64,000 nt of DNA from Fulvia fulva (Eukaryota > Ascomycota > Dothideomycetes > Mycosphaerellales > Mycosphaerellaceae): assembly GCF_020509005.1 (NCBI RefSeq), contig NC_063022.1, positions 2,666,001 through 2,730,000 of the forward strand, read 5' to 3'. How positions within the stretch are numbered: position 1 is the first letter of the stretch; each line of letters starts with the position of its first letter. The position numbers and the translations under genes were made by a program. Below the pieces are notes generated by a model. It saw only the letters and a program-made list of their open reading frames with translations, was not told the DNA's origin and did no database searches. This document shows positions 45,732 to 57,175 of the stretch, one piece after another.

Positions 45732-46028
45732 CTATGGGCAGACCCCATTTTCGACTACGGGCAGACCCAAGCTAATGTAATGAATCAAAGTCCATCAAAC
45801 CACATCCCCACCCCCCCAGCCCTCCGCTGCACCTGGGGCCTCCTAAGAGATCCTCCCTCCCTTCGGGGGCCCCTCCTACCTTGGGTCCCTCCTAGGGTTG
45901 CTTCGGCTACGAGAAACAGAGGGCTATTAGCCCTCGCCGGGCGGGCAGGTGCAAAGTTAAGTCCTCAAAATTTGATTAATTACATAAGATTGGGTCTGCC
46001 CGTAGTCGAAAATGGGGTCTGCCTATAG
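45732..46028. mobile_element. MITE-like element with 39 bp terminal inverted repeats
   Basis: Left end 45732-45770 and right end 45990-46028 are reverse complements with one mismatch (CTATGGGCAGACCCC against CTATAGGCAGACCCC). Similarity extends weakly another 17 bp inward. The 297 bp element has no coding capacity; the interior is C- and G-rich with small palindromes. TA-containing ends suggest a Tc1/mariner-type origin, but a target duplication cannot be fixed from one copy. Confidence 0.8.
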
Positions 46029-46244
46029 AATTTATGTTTGTGCCTAGAGATGCTGGGCCTGGATGCTGAGATCTTGCGCTGCTGATTCGTGAGAACCATA
46101 GCTAAACAACCTCGAGCATGAGGATTAAGCTTGCGAAAGCCAGAGCCTGCCATGTTTAAATTAGCACAAGCTGTTGAGAATGGGGATGGAACCACGTCTG
46201 CCGGGCACATTGACAGATAAGTCCTTGTTCGTCGTATTCCTTTG

Positions 46245-46444
46245 CACCTTCTCTCGGTCAAAGTCAGTGCGGAGGCCCTATCTGAGTTTTGAACGGTGTT
46301 CTTCAACAACAAATTCTATTATAACTAGTCCGGTCCGTCGCTGTTAGACCTGCACAAGCAGATTTGTGAAGGCTATGCAGCTTAAGCCCTTGTTTTGAGG
46401 CTGAACTTAGGCGCTGAGTTTTGTCGACCAAATTTCAATGGGAT
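46245..46444 (-). repeat. Dispersed repeat, copy 2 (inverted relative to copy 1)
   Basis: The reverse complement aligns with 22149-22323 over nearly its full length, with a 30-40 bp extra segment in the middle. It lies 216 bp from the MITE-like element. Confidence 0.8.
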
Positions 46445-46686
46445 AGCACAGGGTAGAACTGGGGTTTGTGCCACACAGTTGTTGTGGAAAAGTCCGATTG
46501 ATAGCATCAACTCACAGCAGTAGCTTTATAAGATGTTCGCGTTGCTTTCCTGCAGCAATAAGTCTGGAGACATGACATGGTAGACCCTGTACATATTCGT
46601 GTCGATCACGAGACTTGATATGCCAAGGGAGTGGCGGCCTCTGAGGGAAAGCTTATTCGATCAACACACATTCATACGTACTCCCA

Positions 46687-48485
46687 CTATGCCTTATTTT
46701 CGGGAGCCGCGAACACTGTCGTGCTTCTGGCAACGATTTCTCTTTCGATTCTCTCTCGCCTATGCTCCTCGGCGGTAGAGTCGATGTCCTTGAAGACATG
46801 GTCCATATCCTCCAGACTCTTACCGTTCGTCTCCGGCACGAAGAAGAACGTCCAGACTAGACTGAGCAGACAGAAGACGGCGAAGAAGACGTAAGCGCCA
46901 AAGCCTGTGTGCTGAATGAGAGGGGGTGTGATCAGGCCGATGATGAAGTTGTTGAACCAGTTTGAGCAGGTGGAGAGCGCTACACCCTTCGCTCTCAACG
47001 ATGAGGGAAACACCTCACTAGGCACCGCCCAAGGGACTGGGCCCCAAGAGGCTCCGAAAGCCAGCATGTAGAATAGAAGCATCGCGACGCTGGCCCATCC
47101 TTCGGGGCGGTGTGCTGGCCAGTTGTCGGAGAACTTGCCTACGAGGCAGGCGATGATCAGATGTGCGATGAACATGAACGCGCTTCCAGCCAGTAGAAGT
47201 GGTCGTCTCCCGAATCGATCCATCGTCCAGAGCGAGGAGCTGACACCGACAAGCTGCGTGATGTTGAGAACCCCAGACATGATCAGACGCATGTTATAGT
47301 CCAGTCCCATGGTCTCGAAGAGTGTCGGCGAGTAGTAGATCAATGCGTTGATGCCTGCCAAACAGAAGGGTATTAGCTATACTCGAGAACCACGTGGAAA
47401 TGTCTTAGCAGATGGTGCCAGGCATGCTGAGACAGATGATGCCTTTCTGCCCTTCAGTACTTACCCACAAATTGCTGGAAGAACATAAGTCCCGCTCCAA
47501 CATGCGTCCTCCTCCAGCACCCCTTCCTGAAGCAATCCATCCAACTCGCAATCTCCAACTTCAGTCTGTTCACTCTCGTCTTCTCCTGCAAATGCGGATG
47601 CCTCTCCGCACTGATCTCCTGATGCAGAGCAACCTCCGCCCTGATATCAAACCACTCCATCTGCACTCTTGGATCCGTGGTCGGCAACTGCCTCAGCTTC
47701 GCCAGATTTACCAACGCCTCCTCATCCCTCCCCTTACTCGCAAGCCATCTTGGACTGAGCGGGAGAAACAGAATCCCCACGCCCAAAACCAGACCCGGCA
47801 GGATCTGCAGCAGGAAGGGAAGTCTCCAGGCCCATTCGCCATCCATGTAGTACGTCCCATACGTGATCCAAAACGCAATCACGATTCCCGTAACAATCGA
47901 CAGTTCCTCCAGCACCAGTAGAGACCCTCTGATCTCCGGCGGTGAGATTTCAGAAATGTAGAGTGGTGCAACCATACTCAACATTCCGATTCCAAGACCA
48001 CCGATGAATCTCGCGACGACGAGCATGGAGTAGTCCATTGCAGCCGTTTGCAGGGCAGAGCCGATGATGAAGACAATTACTGCCATCACGATCGAATACT
48101 TTCGTGAGTACTTGTCCGCAATCCAGCCCTGGTTCAAAGCACCGATGAGTGCTCCGAGTTCAATCATCGCGGTGAGCAGTCCCTTCCAGAACCCAGCATC
48201 ACCGCTCCCTTCGGCAATGCGAGTGAATCGGTCCAAAAACTGTTCCTCGACCAGAATGACGGACACGACACCTTGATCATACCCAAAGAGGAGACCTCCC
48301 AGGGCCGAGAAGAGGGCGCAGAGGGCGACATAGTAAGATGCTCCGAGGCCGCGGAAGCCAGGTTGGCAGTAGGGTTCTCTTGGAGTGCTGAAGATTGTTT
48401 CGGCGGCGGCTGCGGTGTCTTCGTGCATGGCGGCTTTCGGGTCGATGTGGCTGTCGTGGAATGTAGTTTTTTTAGGTTCGTCCAT
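46687..48485 (-). CDS. MFS sugar transporter
   Basis: Two exons (48485-47465, 47354-46687) with a 110 bp intron give 562 residues. Plasma-membrane sugar/proton symporter of the major facilitator superfamily with about twelve membrane segments. Landmarks in order: GGLLFGYDQGVVS in TM1, DKYSRKYSI in loop 2-3, a PLSPRWL loop after TM6, QQFVGINALIYYSP in TM7 across the intron, DRFGRRPLL in loop 8-9 and PETNGKSLEDMD after TM12. All are sugar-transporter signatures. Substrate cannot be read from sequence; neighbouring GH3 enzyme would release sugars outside the cell, which fits but does not prove a link. Confidence 0.9.
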
Positions 48486-49319
48486 GGTTGTGGCGTTAAG
48501 AGGTCAGCGACCCAAACGAACGGTGAAGGTTCTGATGCAAAGATGGAGAACGCGGACGCGGAGCGCGGATAAAGGTATCAACGATGGTTTGTGAGCTTGT
48601 ACCGAAGCTTGATGTAGTGCTGCAGAGTGGGTACGTAGGTACGCCTTTCAATTCCTCAGAACCACAAGGCAAAAGAGAGAACGACGACGACTGCGAGATC
48701 ACGCCAGGAACCTTCTCGTCTTTCTCTCGCAATCCTCGCGTTCCATGCTGCTCTTCTATAGACACCATTCCAGACCGCCTGCAAACGCCGAACAAACGAC
48801 GGCATAACCTCGTGGATGGGGTGAAAGTGGAGATGGAAAGGTGGAACAAGTCTAGCTGGTGCAACCTGGGGATACTTTCTTCCCCGACGACAGGATCTAG
48901 CGTCGTCTGGGGATCGAGTTGTTCCGTGAGCACCAATCACGGCAGAGACCTATCGGGCTCTGATCACGCGGATTAGTGGAATGACGAGGTTGCATGCATA
49001 ACATTCACTGGCACACGCCGAGATAGAGCTCAAGGAAGAACGGGCGATACCTCCCTCCTCCGAGACCTGCGAAAACTGCCGAATTAGGGAAGACTGCGGC
49101 GACCGCTCGGCACGCTAGGCAATGGTGTTTCTCCGATGCTGTCTCATCGTAAATTGTAGTGGGATCGTGAACTATTGATTGATGGATGTTGTGTGGCGTG
49201 ACAGTCGTCTAGCATATTCTGCGCACAGACAGCGCTCATGAGCCATCAACACCAACATGCGGCGACGCGCATTCGACGACAGAAACGAAGAGTCGTGGTA
49301 AATCATATCATGATGGTCG
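48486..49319. other. Intergenic
   Basis: Promoter of the sugar transporter on the left, 3' flank of the RecQ gene on the right. Nothing recognised. Confidence 0.4.
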
Positions 49320-52300
49320 TCATGCGGGCATCAAGTTGATGCCGCTCTCTCCAAATCCTCCTCCGCCGCCCTTCGCAGGCCCTCGCGTATTTGATCGAGC
49401 AGGCGCTTTCTTCTTCGCAACACCAGCACCAGAGGCACTACCTCCAGAAGCCTTGCGAGAGCCGTCTCCTTTGCCCCAGCTGCCTCGACCCCGACCAGCA
49501 CCGCTGACTTTCTCCTTCGCAGTGTAGCGTTTCCGGCCTTTCGGTGATTTTTTGGCTGGTTGAGATGCAGGCAATGTGCGCATACCCAATGATTGCGAGT
49601 ACGAAAACTTGGCATTGAAGGCCTGGACAGCGGCATCCTGTGTCTCTGCGTGCGCAGGGAAGTAGTGGCTTGACTCGCCCTCCCCGTCGTCATCATATTC
49701 ATCGTCGTCTTCGCTCATTGGGGGCATGCTGCCAAAGTCGTCCTCATCCTCGCTGACCAGATCGATCACGTTCCTGTTGTGAGGGTTCGCGGGCTCATCC
49801 TCGTCGTCTTCGTCCACAGCGCCGCCCGTCATCTCTTCGTACCGTTGCTTTAAGTCTCTGACAAGCTTGGTGAGATGCTTGCCATGGACCCGTACCTTAT
49901 CAACATCGATGCCAGGAATCTCGGCCATCTTTTGCTCGGTGTCGGTGAAATGGATGGCCATTTGGCGCAGGACAGTGTTGGTGAACGGCACCATGGCCAG
50001 ATTTCTCTTCGTCTGTATGTCCTTGACCTTCTTCTCGCCATGGTTCATGAAGTCTTCAACCAAGATCCTATGAACCTCGGGGAGCCTGTCCATGACATTA
50101 TCGGTGGTGATGGGAGGACCGAGCTCTCTTGCCTTCTTAGCAGTCCTGGTCTTGCCAGCAACTCGTACTGGCTCAAACCCATCACTGGAGCTGTGGTAGT
50201 CTCCATCTTCGGGGTCAGACACCACGAACTCATCACGCTGGTACCCATTGGCGTGCATATCCCGTAGATTGGCTTGTTGAGCCGGCTTCTTTCGCTTCGA
50301 GGCAGCTTGTATTGGTGACGAAACATTGGTCGACAATGGCGCTTGGCGCACGCCAGTATTGCCTCCAGATTTCCTCGCTTTCGGAGCTGTCTTGGACACT
50401 TTCGATGCTTTTGCTTTCGATGGTGACTTCCGGACTTGCAGCATCAGCTTCGTTCCTCCTTTGCGAGAATGGAACTCTCGGCACCTGCTTCCCAACATGA
50501 TGTAGTTTGCAGCGAAGCCCGACTTGTTGACAATGTTCTCTTCCCGTATAGCATCCTCACTCAGGAGGCGATAGAAAAGTCGTTCTTGGTCGGTGCGGTC
50601 AAGCTCGCTACCCCAGCCGTATTCCTCAAGGCTATCATGAGACAATTGTGTGATCTTCGAGCTCTTGCCGCCTCTGAAGACATCGATGCAGTGCAATAGT
50701 GTCACCTTCTCCTTGTGCACTTTCCGTACAAGTTCGATGGCCTTCTCAGCATAATCTGTGTAGTCGACGTCGTGGAAGCTGGAATCTGAGGTGCAGTTGT
50801 CACAACCTCCGTCACAATCTTCGGGGTCAAAACGTTCGCTGAAGTAGCTGAGAACCTGCACGCGGCGACAGTCGCTGCGATTGTCACAGTACTGCGTCAT
50901 CTTCTTCAGCATCTGCCGTTGACGTTCTTTCTGTTCGTGGCTGCCTTCTCCCTCGTCGATGAAGCGTTTCTGTTTGCTAGCGTCCCCGAAACCATAGAAT
51001 AGATAGCATGACGAAGGTTTGCCATCTCTTCCTGCTCTGCCAGTCTCTTGGTAGTAGCCTTCTAACGACTTTGGTATGCTGTGGTGGATCACGAACCGCA
51101 CGTTAGGCTTATCGATCCCCATTCCGAACGCAATGGTGGCAACGATAACATGATATCTGCCGGCTTGCCATTCTTTCTGCACGTTGGCTTTTTCGGGACC
51201 TTCCATTCCGGCGTGATAATGATGAGCTTTGATCCCAAGAGCCTTCAAGGCATTTGCCATATTCTCACAGTCCTTGCGTGAGAAACAATAGATGATACCC
51301 GTCTGCTTCGGATGATCGTCCTTGATGAGAGATGCGATACTGTTCAGGTCGCTCTTGCCTTTGCCCTTCATGCGAACCTCATAGTAGAGGTTCGGGCGAT
51401 TGAAGCTTTGCGTGAAGACTTCGCAGCCATCGATGCCAAGGTTGTGAATCGTGTCCAGCCTGACATTCTCGGTAGCCGTGGCCGTCAGAGCCATGACTGG
51501 CACGCCGGGTAGTCTTTTGCGCACTTCACCTATCTCCTTGTAATCGGGACGGAAGTCATGACCCCATTGACTTACACAGTGAGCTTCGTCGATGACAAGT
51601 CTTGCAAGGCGTTTGCTCTGATGGAGCCGCGCGAACGCGTTGTTGATTGCAGCGCTCTTGCTAAGCATCTCCGGTGTGACATAGAGAAGGGTGATAAACT
51701 TCTCGACGTCCGGATTCTTGAGCGAGTCGAGCAGGAAGCCTCTTTCTTCCTTGGTGGTTTCGCTGTTGATGAGGAATGCCTGGATGTTGAGGTTCCTCAG
51801 ATGTTGGACTTGATCTTCCATCAAACTCAGCAGCGGCGAGATCACAATAGTGACGCCCCTTGTCTTGCCACCACGGACGAGACTAGGTAATTGATAACAC
51901 AGCGACTTGCCGCCACCGGTGGGCATCAGCACAAACGCATCTTTGCCGCCAAGAGTCGCGTTGATGGCTTCACACTGGTTCTCACGGAATCCTTGAAGCT
52001 TGAAGGTCTGTTTCAATGTCCTCTTCACTTCATCAGACCAGGGGTATCCAAAGTTCTTACGCTCGATCGCAGCGAGGTCCTTCGCAGGAGTCTTCTTCAT
52101 CTTGGCTGCAGAAGGAGGCCTCGCTTGGCTATTGCCAGATCTCTCCGCGAACACAGGTCGAGATGGAAAGCTTTGAGGCTTCGTTACAGGCTGGGCATAG
52201 TGGTCGATGTCATCAAGCATGTCAACATCATCTTCCATGCCGAATTCATCCTCGTCATCATGGTATGCTCGCGGAGGAGTGCCCATGCGGCTGCTGAACA

Positions 52301-54263
52301 TGGTACTGTCGTTTGTCTGATAATTCGCCTCGTCATGGTCGCCGAAGGTATCGTCGTCAAGGTCAGTTTCGTCATATGTTGTCCTTGAGTGATTATGTGG
52401 TTGTATATTGTTTCTCCGAGACGGCGAGGCTGTCTGCTTGTGTCTAGGCAGTGCAGGAGGGGGCATCGACGGCTGGATCTGTGTCTGCGCGATGCGGCTA
52501 GAGCTCGGAATGGCTGGTCCTTGTTCTCGGAAGCTTTGTGCTTGTGCCTGAGTTGACTTCACGGCGACTCGCTGAGCAGCCACAGACAAGTCAAGACCGC
52601 GCCCGGTCGAGCTGAGCGCCTTCTTGACATCGCTTTCGCAGGTCTGCAATAGTGACAAGCATGCTTTCTCCATCTCATCGAGGCGCACTTTGCCAGCATC
52701 GTTCGCGGTCCTGGCCGCAGCCATATCCTGACGTGCTTTAATGGCCTGGTTCAGTGCATTGCGAAGACGAGCTTTCTCATCAACCAGCTTCTGATAACGC
52801 GATCGCTTCTCTTGTAAGGCTTCCAGCGCCCCTTTCCGTGCATCTATGCTCTCTAGCTCGGCTTGCAGGTCATCGATATCATCATTTCCTTCGTCCAGTC
52901 GATCCGTCATCTCGTTGCAGACACTCTCGTTCCGTGCTTCGAGAATTTGCAGGGCTTTGCTGAAAAGAGAATCGTCGGCTTCGAACAGGCTCTTCAATAG
53001 CTCAGTCAGCTCTTTGGTCACTGGAGAGGCAACTTGGGTGGCGGGGGTCTGCGCAGGAGTAGGATCTGCCAGAGGTACCTTGGCTTGAAGTACAGACTGT
53101 TGTGGTCGTCGTGGTGAGACCTGCCCATGACCATGAAGTGGTCCTCTTGTTGGTGAGCACACGGGAGATTTCTCTTTGACGAAGGCATTGCCGAGATCCG
53201 GATACTGCACGGTGCTCTTCTCTTCGCGCGCTCTTGAAACAGGGCGTGAAAAGTGTTCTCCCGGAACAGGTTCCCGCTTGATCGCAACTGGTTTGCTCTT
53301 CGCAGGCGAAACACGAGACGGAGGTGCAGCCACAGGTTTCTGCGCCGAAAAGTCCATCAAGTCGAACTCATCTTCCGAATCAGGCATCTCCACATCTCCG
53401 TATATCCTTGTCGTTGTAGTTGAAGTCTCTTGGACGGCAGGCATTGGGGTCTTCGACGGTGCACGATATGCAGGTGTCTTCGCTCTCGGTGGGATTGTGG
53501 AGTATGGTGGTGGTGGCTCTGACGGTGCTACATCCTGCTTCGTCGGACTGTCTTCGAGATCATCGATCGATTGGAACTCCTGTGAAGGGCGAAACGGCAT
53601 GACATTCTCAGCCAGGCTCTGCATCTCCGCGACTCCACCTCGCATGTCGGCCTCATACTCGTCACTCTTCCTCTTTCTGCCAGCTGTGAGAGTGGCCTGC
53701 ATCTTGGACGATGGACTACACAGCTCGCTGACGCCCTCTGTGAGATCCATAATCTCAATGTCCTCGAGTATGTTCGCGGTCGTAATCGTGGACTTGGTGG
53801 TAAGAGGTGTCCGCTGAAAGGTGGGCTGCCTCGGGACTGATAGCGGTGCTCGAGTCTGTGGCGGGACTGTTCTGGGTGCTGTCTTGGTGGACGAAGCAGC
53901 GGAGTACATGTTGGCTGTAGTCGCATGGGTATGAGGCTTGCTGGCTGAGCTGGGCGCCACCCTGGTCCTCGCCATGTCTGCTGTACTGGTATTCCTCTCC
54001 GTCGGTGGGACAGTCGGCGTCCTGCTATTCTCCTCCTGTCGTATGCTCGCGAGCACCTCCTCCTCTGCGTCGATGTCGTCGTCGAATGTCTCGGCGCTCT
54101 GAGTGGCGCCAATGGTGGGAAACGATGCCGACACGGGCGGCAAGATGGTCGACTCAGCGGGAATGGAGGGCTTCGCACGCAACAACCAGCCGAGATGCTC
54201 GTGCAGGTTGTGGCGCGTCATCAAGGGCGAGCATAGCCGGTGATATTGCGTGGGGAGTTGCAA
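49320..54263 (-). CDS. SGS1: RecQ-family DNA helicase (Sgs1/BLM type)
   Basis: A single-exon protein of 1,647 residues. Sgs1/BLM unwinds recombination intermediates with Top3-Rmi1 and restrains crossing-over in the nucleus. About 700 N-terminal residues are disordered with a coiled-coil near 440-540. Helicase motifs: LMPTGGGKSLCYQLP near 780, VIDEAHCVSQWGHDFRPDY near 893, then ATIAFGMGIDKPNVRFVIH and QETGRAGRDG. The RQC zinc site (YCDNRSDCRR, CDGGCDNC) lies near 1125-1160 followed by a winged helix. An HRDC-like domain near 1390-1470 precedes an acidic stretch and a basic Gly/Arg-rich tail. Length and domain order match Sgs1 orthologues. It shares a short promoter with APC2. Confidence 0.92.
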   Translation of the reverse strand: MQLPTQYHRLCSPLMTRHNLHEHLGWLLRAKPSIPAESTILPPVSASFPTIGATQSAETFDDDIDAEEEVLASIRQEENSRTPTVPPTERNTSTADMARTRVAPSSASKPHTHATTANMYSAASSTKTAPRTVPPQTRAPLSVPRQPTFQRTPLTTKSTITTANILEDIEIMDLTEGVSELCSPSSKMQATLTAGRKRKSDEYEADMRGGVAEMQSLAENVMPFRPSQEFQSIDDLEDSPTKQDVAPSEPPPPYSTIPPRAKTPAYRAPSKTPMPAVQETSTTTTRIYGDVEMPDSEDEFDLMDFSAQKPVAAPPSRVSPAKSKPVAIKREPVPGEHFSRPVSRAREEKSTVQYPDLGNAFVKEKSPVCSPTRGPLHGHGQVSPRRPQQSVLQAKVPLADPTPAQTPATQVASPVTKELTELLKSLFEADDSLFSKALQILEARNESVCNEMTDRLDEGNDDIDDLQAELESIDARKGALEALQEKRSRYQKLVDEKARLRNALNQAIKARQDMAAARTANDAGKVRLDEMEKACLSLLQTCESDVKKALSSTGRGLDLSVAAQRVAVKSTQAQAQSFREQGPAIPSSSRIAQTQIQPSMPPPALPRHKQTASPSRRNNIQPHNHSRTTYDETDLDDDTFGDHDEANYQTNDSTMFSSRMGTPPRAYHDDEDEFGMEDDVDMLDDIDHYAQPVTKPQSFPSRPVFAERSGNSQARPPSAAKMKKTPAKDLAAIERKNFGYPWSDEVKRTLKQTFKLQGFRENQCEAINATLGGKDAFVLMPTGGGKSLCYQLPSLVRGGKTRGVTIVISPLLSLMEDQVQHLRNLNIQAFLINSETTKEERGFLLDSLKNPDVEKFITLLYVTPEMLSKSAAINNAFARLHQSKRLARLVIDEAHCVSQWGHDFRPDYKEIGEVRKRLPGVPVMALTATATENVRLDTIHNLGIDGCEVFTQSFNRPNLYYEVRMKGKGKSDLNSIASLIKDDHPKQTGIIYCFSRKDCENMANALKALGIKAHHYHAGMEGPEKANVQKEWQAGRYHVIVATIAFGMGIDKPNVRFVIHHSIPKSLEGYYQETGRAGRDGKPSSCYLFYGFGDASKQKRFIDEGEGSHEQKERQRQMLKKMTQYCDNRSDCRRVQVLSYFSERFDPEDCDGGCDNCTSDSSFHDVDYTDYAEKAIELVRKVHKEKVTLLHCIDVFRGGKSSKITQLSHDSLEEYGWGSELDRTDQERLFYRLLSEDAIREENIVNKSGFAANYIMLGSRCREFHSRKGGTKLMLQVRKSPSKAKASKVSKTAPKARKSGGNTGVRQAPLSTNVSSPIQAASKRKKPAQQANLRDMHANGYQRDEFVVSDPEDGDYHSSSDGFEPVRVAGKTRTAKKARELGPPITTDNVMDRLPEVHRILVEDFMNHGEKKVKDIQTKRNLAMVPFTNTVLRQMAIHFTDTEQKMAEIPGIDVDKVRVHGKHLTKLVRDLKQRYEEMTGGAVDEDDEDEPANPHNRNVIDLVSEDEDDFGSMPPMSEDDDEYDDDGEGESSHYFPAHAETQDAAVQAFNAKFSYSQSLGMRTLPASQPAKKSPKGRKRYTAKEKVSGAGRGRGSWGKGDGSRKASGGSASGAGVAKKKAPARSNTRGPAKGGGGGFGESGINLMPA

Positions 54264-54487
54264 GTCCGTAGCATTGAAAGATATTCGTCGAAGTCAGAAT
54301 GTTGCCTCCCCTCATCCGCGTCGCGTCCTTCGGGCTTCAGCGCGACGCCGCGACAGACACGCTACGGCATCAGCCGGCAAAACGCCAAGTCACGTGCATC
54401 TCAATCCACCCTCGTTGGCAGCGACGACAACAACATGACCTCAACAACAGGGAAACTTGACACAACACTCGAGTGCAATGATGAGAC
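54264..54487. promoter_or_regulatory. Shared divergent promoter of SGS1 and APC2
   Basis: Only 224 bp separate the two start codons, so the genes must share regulatory sequence. Both act in the cell cycle, so joint control is plausible, but no known site was identified by eye. Confidence 0.6.
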
Positions 54488-57175
54488 ATGGCGGCAGCGG
54501 TACAGCAAACCCCGCGAAGCCAGCGCCATGACATCTTCGCTTCGGTCTTCCCACCCAAGAACCACACCACACCCACACCCGTAGCAACGCCAAACATCGG
54601 CACGCTTGCCTCCCCTGGAGCGACGTTTGGCGGCTTCAACACATCAAGCAATCCCGCAGACGGAGCCGTGAAGCTGAGCCAGGCATGGAGCACCACAACA
54701 CGCTACCTCGCCCTAAAGACCAGCGCTTCTCATCCCGCCAAGAGTCTTGAGCAGGCTCGGGATGTCCGAGATGCACTGCATTACTTGCTCGGGTCGAGAG
54801 ACACTCGCGCACAGCTCCACGACTGGTACCTTCACGAGGTCGGTGCTCATTTTCGAGGTCTTGTGGCGGCAGAGCTATCCTTCTGGCAACAGCCGATAAC
54901 GCTTCAAGAAGCGAGGCAAGTGCTTTCGAACACTGTCCAAATCATACAGCGAGCACAAGACCTGTGTCTCAGACCTCTGGACGACACTCTCCATGCCGCC
55001 AATGATGTCTTGCTTGCCTTCGCCGCGGAGATCAAACAGGGCATTCACGTGCTTGTTTTGCATTGTCTGCCACATCAGAGACTACAGAAGACTCTAGCCA
55101 GCTACCTCTTCCAGACCATGAAACGGAGCCTCCAGCAAGGCAGCAATCCGGAAAGATGCACAAAAGCTGGGAGATGCTATTGCCAACTCGGCCTCGATCT
55201 GAGCGCACTGCATGAGCTGCACGACGTTGGCCTTGGAGGCACTGTTGGTCAACGTGCATTCGCTCACGCAGTCCACAGAATCCTCGAAGGTCCAGCAGTT
55301 GAGCGACCGTGCTTTCAGGTCTCTTGGACCGGTAAGGACACGGTCATCCCGAGTCTACGACTCTGGATCAACGAACAGTTCGTGCCAGCAGTCCAGCGCG
55401 CAGTGGCAACATTGAGCGGGGATCCTTCCACACGACTGCCGCACCAACAGTTCGTTTCCGCGGCCGTGTCGAGCTTTGGGCGTCGACGTGTGGAGGGACT
55501 GTTCAACTACGTCAGCATGTGGCCAGATAGTAGAGGCGGCGTGCTGGATGTACGGGAGTATCTCATCTCCACTAACTCTAGTGACAAGGCCCATCTCTGC
55601 TCTAGCTTTACGGAGCAAATACAACGCCGTCTACTACATGCGGGTGCCAGTACCACAGAGATCCTCAGCATCTATGTCAGCGTCATCAATGTCTTCAAGC
55701 TACTGGATTCTCGTGGCGTGCTGCTCGAGAAAGTGGCGATCCCAATCAGGAACTACTTACGCGGACGTGAGGACACGGTCACTGTCATTGCAGCAAGTTT
55801 CTTGGCCGAAATCGACAAGGACGGTGAAATCCATGGCCAGGAACCTGACAAGGTGTGTCCTGATATCACTCTTGCCATCGCCAGTTCAGCTGTCGATGCT
55901 GAGGACGACCGTCTCCTCAATTGGGACGACATGAACTGGGTACCCGATCCCATTGACGCCGGACCAAACTACAAAGCTTCGAAGTCTGACGATATCGTGG
56001 CATATGTTCTTGGACTTTTCGATCCTGATGACTTCATCAAGGCACTGGCTGGTGTCTTCGGCGACCACCTACTGCACACTCATAATACCGATCTCATCAA
56101 GGAGACCAGACTCGTCGAGCTCCTCAAGTCACGGCTCGACGCTACCAAACTCCAGCAGGCCGAAGTCATGTTGAAGGACATGCGAGACTCGAACCACCTG
56201 AACAGACGAGTCAACCCACGGCGTGGTAGAACGGGTACAAAGTACGACCTACAAGCTGCGCTTCCCGAGGATGGCATCACAATGATATCGTTGTGGGAGA
56301 TCTTCGAGGGCCGTATGGACAAGGCAGAGTTTATGCCGAACCTCCGAGCAGTAGGCAAGGAGCGCAATGGTCTGTGGTTCGCCAACCGGCGCAAACTACC
56401 GGCGGACGACGAACCACCTTCGTCCGCCGGTTCGCACGACATCGACTTCAACGCAAAGGTCATATCATCGTACTTCTGGCCGGCAGCACACGAGCTCGAG
56501 TTCCGAGTACCGACTGGAGTCAAGACAATGATGAAGACGTATGAGGAGAGCTTCGCGAGCATCAGTGGTCAGCGCACTTTGGCTTGGAAGCGCGCTCTAG
56601 GTACGACCGACATTGCGCTATACTTCGATGATGGCCGTGTGATCGAAGAGAAGGGGCTAGAAGAATGGAAAGCCAGCATTATCGACGCTTTCGCCCTCGA
56701 TCGTCAAGGTGAAGCAGACGCACCGCCAGTTGATTACAATGACAAAGAAGGCTTGACTATCGATGAGCTCATGGACGGCCTCAACCTTGAGGAAGGGTAC
56801 CTCGTGAGCGGCATTCAATTTTGGATCGGCAAGCAGGCGCTGTATGAGAAATCGAAAGGCCGATGGGCTGTGTTGGAGCACTTAGATATGGCACACAGTC
56901 TCATTCATGAACCTCCAGAGCCGGCGGAGGACCCTGCGGTGAACTTGGAGCTTGCTGCACTGAAAGAGAATGCTGCAACATATCAGAACTTCATCGAGGG
57001 TATGCTGCGCAACCAGGGAGGGAAGCAGATCGAGGGCGTGATGGGTATCACTTTCATGCTTGGAATGGTTATGACCGACTTCGCATACGGCGATGATGAA
57101 GTCAGATGGCTGCTGGAGGAAATGGAAGCACGAGGCGTAGTGACCAAGAATGGCGAGCTTTGGACGGTGGTGTGA
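54488..57175 (+). CDS. APC2: Anaphase-promoting complex subunit 2 (cullin)
   Basis: A single-exon protein of 895 residues. Apc2 is the cullin scaffold of the APC/C ubiquitin ligase that holds the RING subunit Apc11. The N-terminal half is helical cullin repeat. The cullin homology domain spans about residues 500-770, with FWPAAHELEFRVP near 660 and a WKRALGTTDIALYFDDG segment near 700. The C-terminal APC2 winged helix (GGKQIEGVMGITFMLGMVMTDF to LWTVV) matches the Apc2-specific end. ATG 54488 follows the promoter directly and gives the expected length. Confidence 0.9.
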   Translation: MAAAVQQTPRSQRHDIFASVFPPKNHTTPTPVATPNIGTLASPGATFGGFNTSSNPADGAVKLSQAWSTTTRYLALKTSASHPAKSLEQARDVRDALHYLLGSRDTRAQLHDWYLHEVGAHFRGLVAAELSFWQQPITLQEARQVLSNTVQIIQRAQDLCLRPLDDTLHAANDVLLAFAAEIKQGIHVLVLHCLPHQRLQKTLASYLFQTMKRSLQQGSNPERCTKAGRCYCQLGLDLSALHELHDVGLGGTVGQRAFAHAVHRILEGPAVERPCFQVSWTGKDTVIPSLRLWINEQFVPAVQRAVATLSGDPSTRLPHQQFVSAAVSSFGRRRVEGLFNYVSMWPDSRGGVLDVREYLISTNSSDKAHLCSSFTEQIQRRLLHAGASTTEILSIYVSVINVFKLLDSRGVLLEKVAIPIRNYLRGREDTVTVIAASFLAEIDKDGEIHGQEPDKVCPDITLAIASSAVDAEDDRLLNWDDMNWVPDPIDAGPNYKASKSDDIVAYVLGLFDPDDFIKALAGVFGDHLLHTHNTDLIKETRLVELLKSRLDATKLQQAEVMLKDMRDSNHLNRRVNPRRGRTGTKYDLQAALPEDGITMISLWEIFEGRMDKAEFMPNLRAVGKERNGLWFANRRKLPADDEPPSSAGSHDIDFNAKVISSYFWPAAHELEFRVPTGVKTMMKTYEESFASISGQRTLAWKRALGTTDIALYFDDGRVIEEKGLEEWKASIIDAFALDRQGEADAPPVDYNDKEGLTIDELMDGLNLEEGYLVSGIQFWIGKQALYEKSKGRWAVLEHLDMAHSLIHEPPEPAEDPAVNLELAALKENAATYQNFIEGMLRNQGGKQIEGVMGITFMLGMVMTDFAYGDDEVRWLLEEMEARGVVTKNGELWTVV

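Larger units (their letters stand above)
44876..46686. other. Repeat-rich intergenic stretch
   Basis: 1.8 kb without a supported gene. It holds a C11 tract (45491-45501) beside C5/G6 runs, the MITE-like element and dispersed repeat copy 2, so it looks like a nest of small mobile-element debris. Confidence 0.6.
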
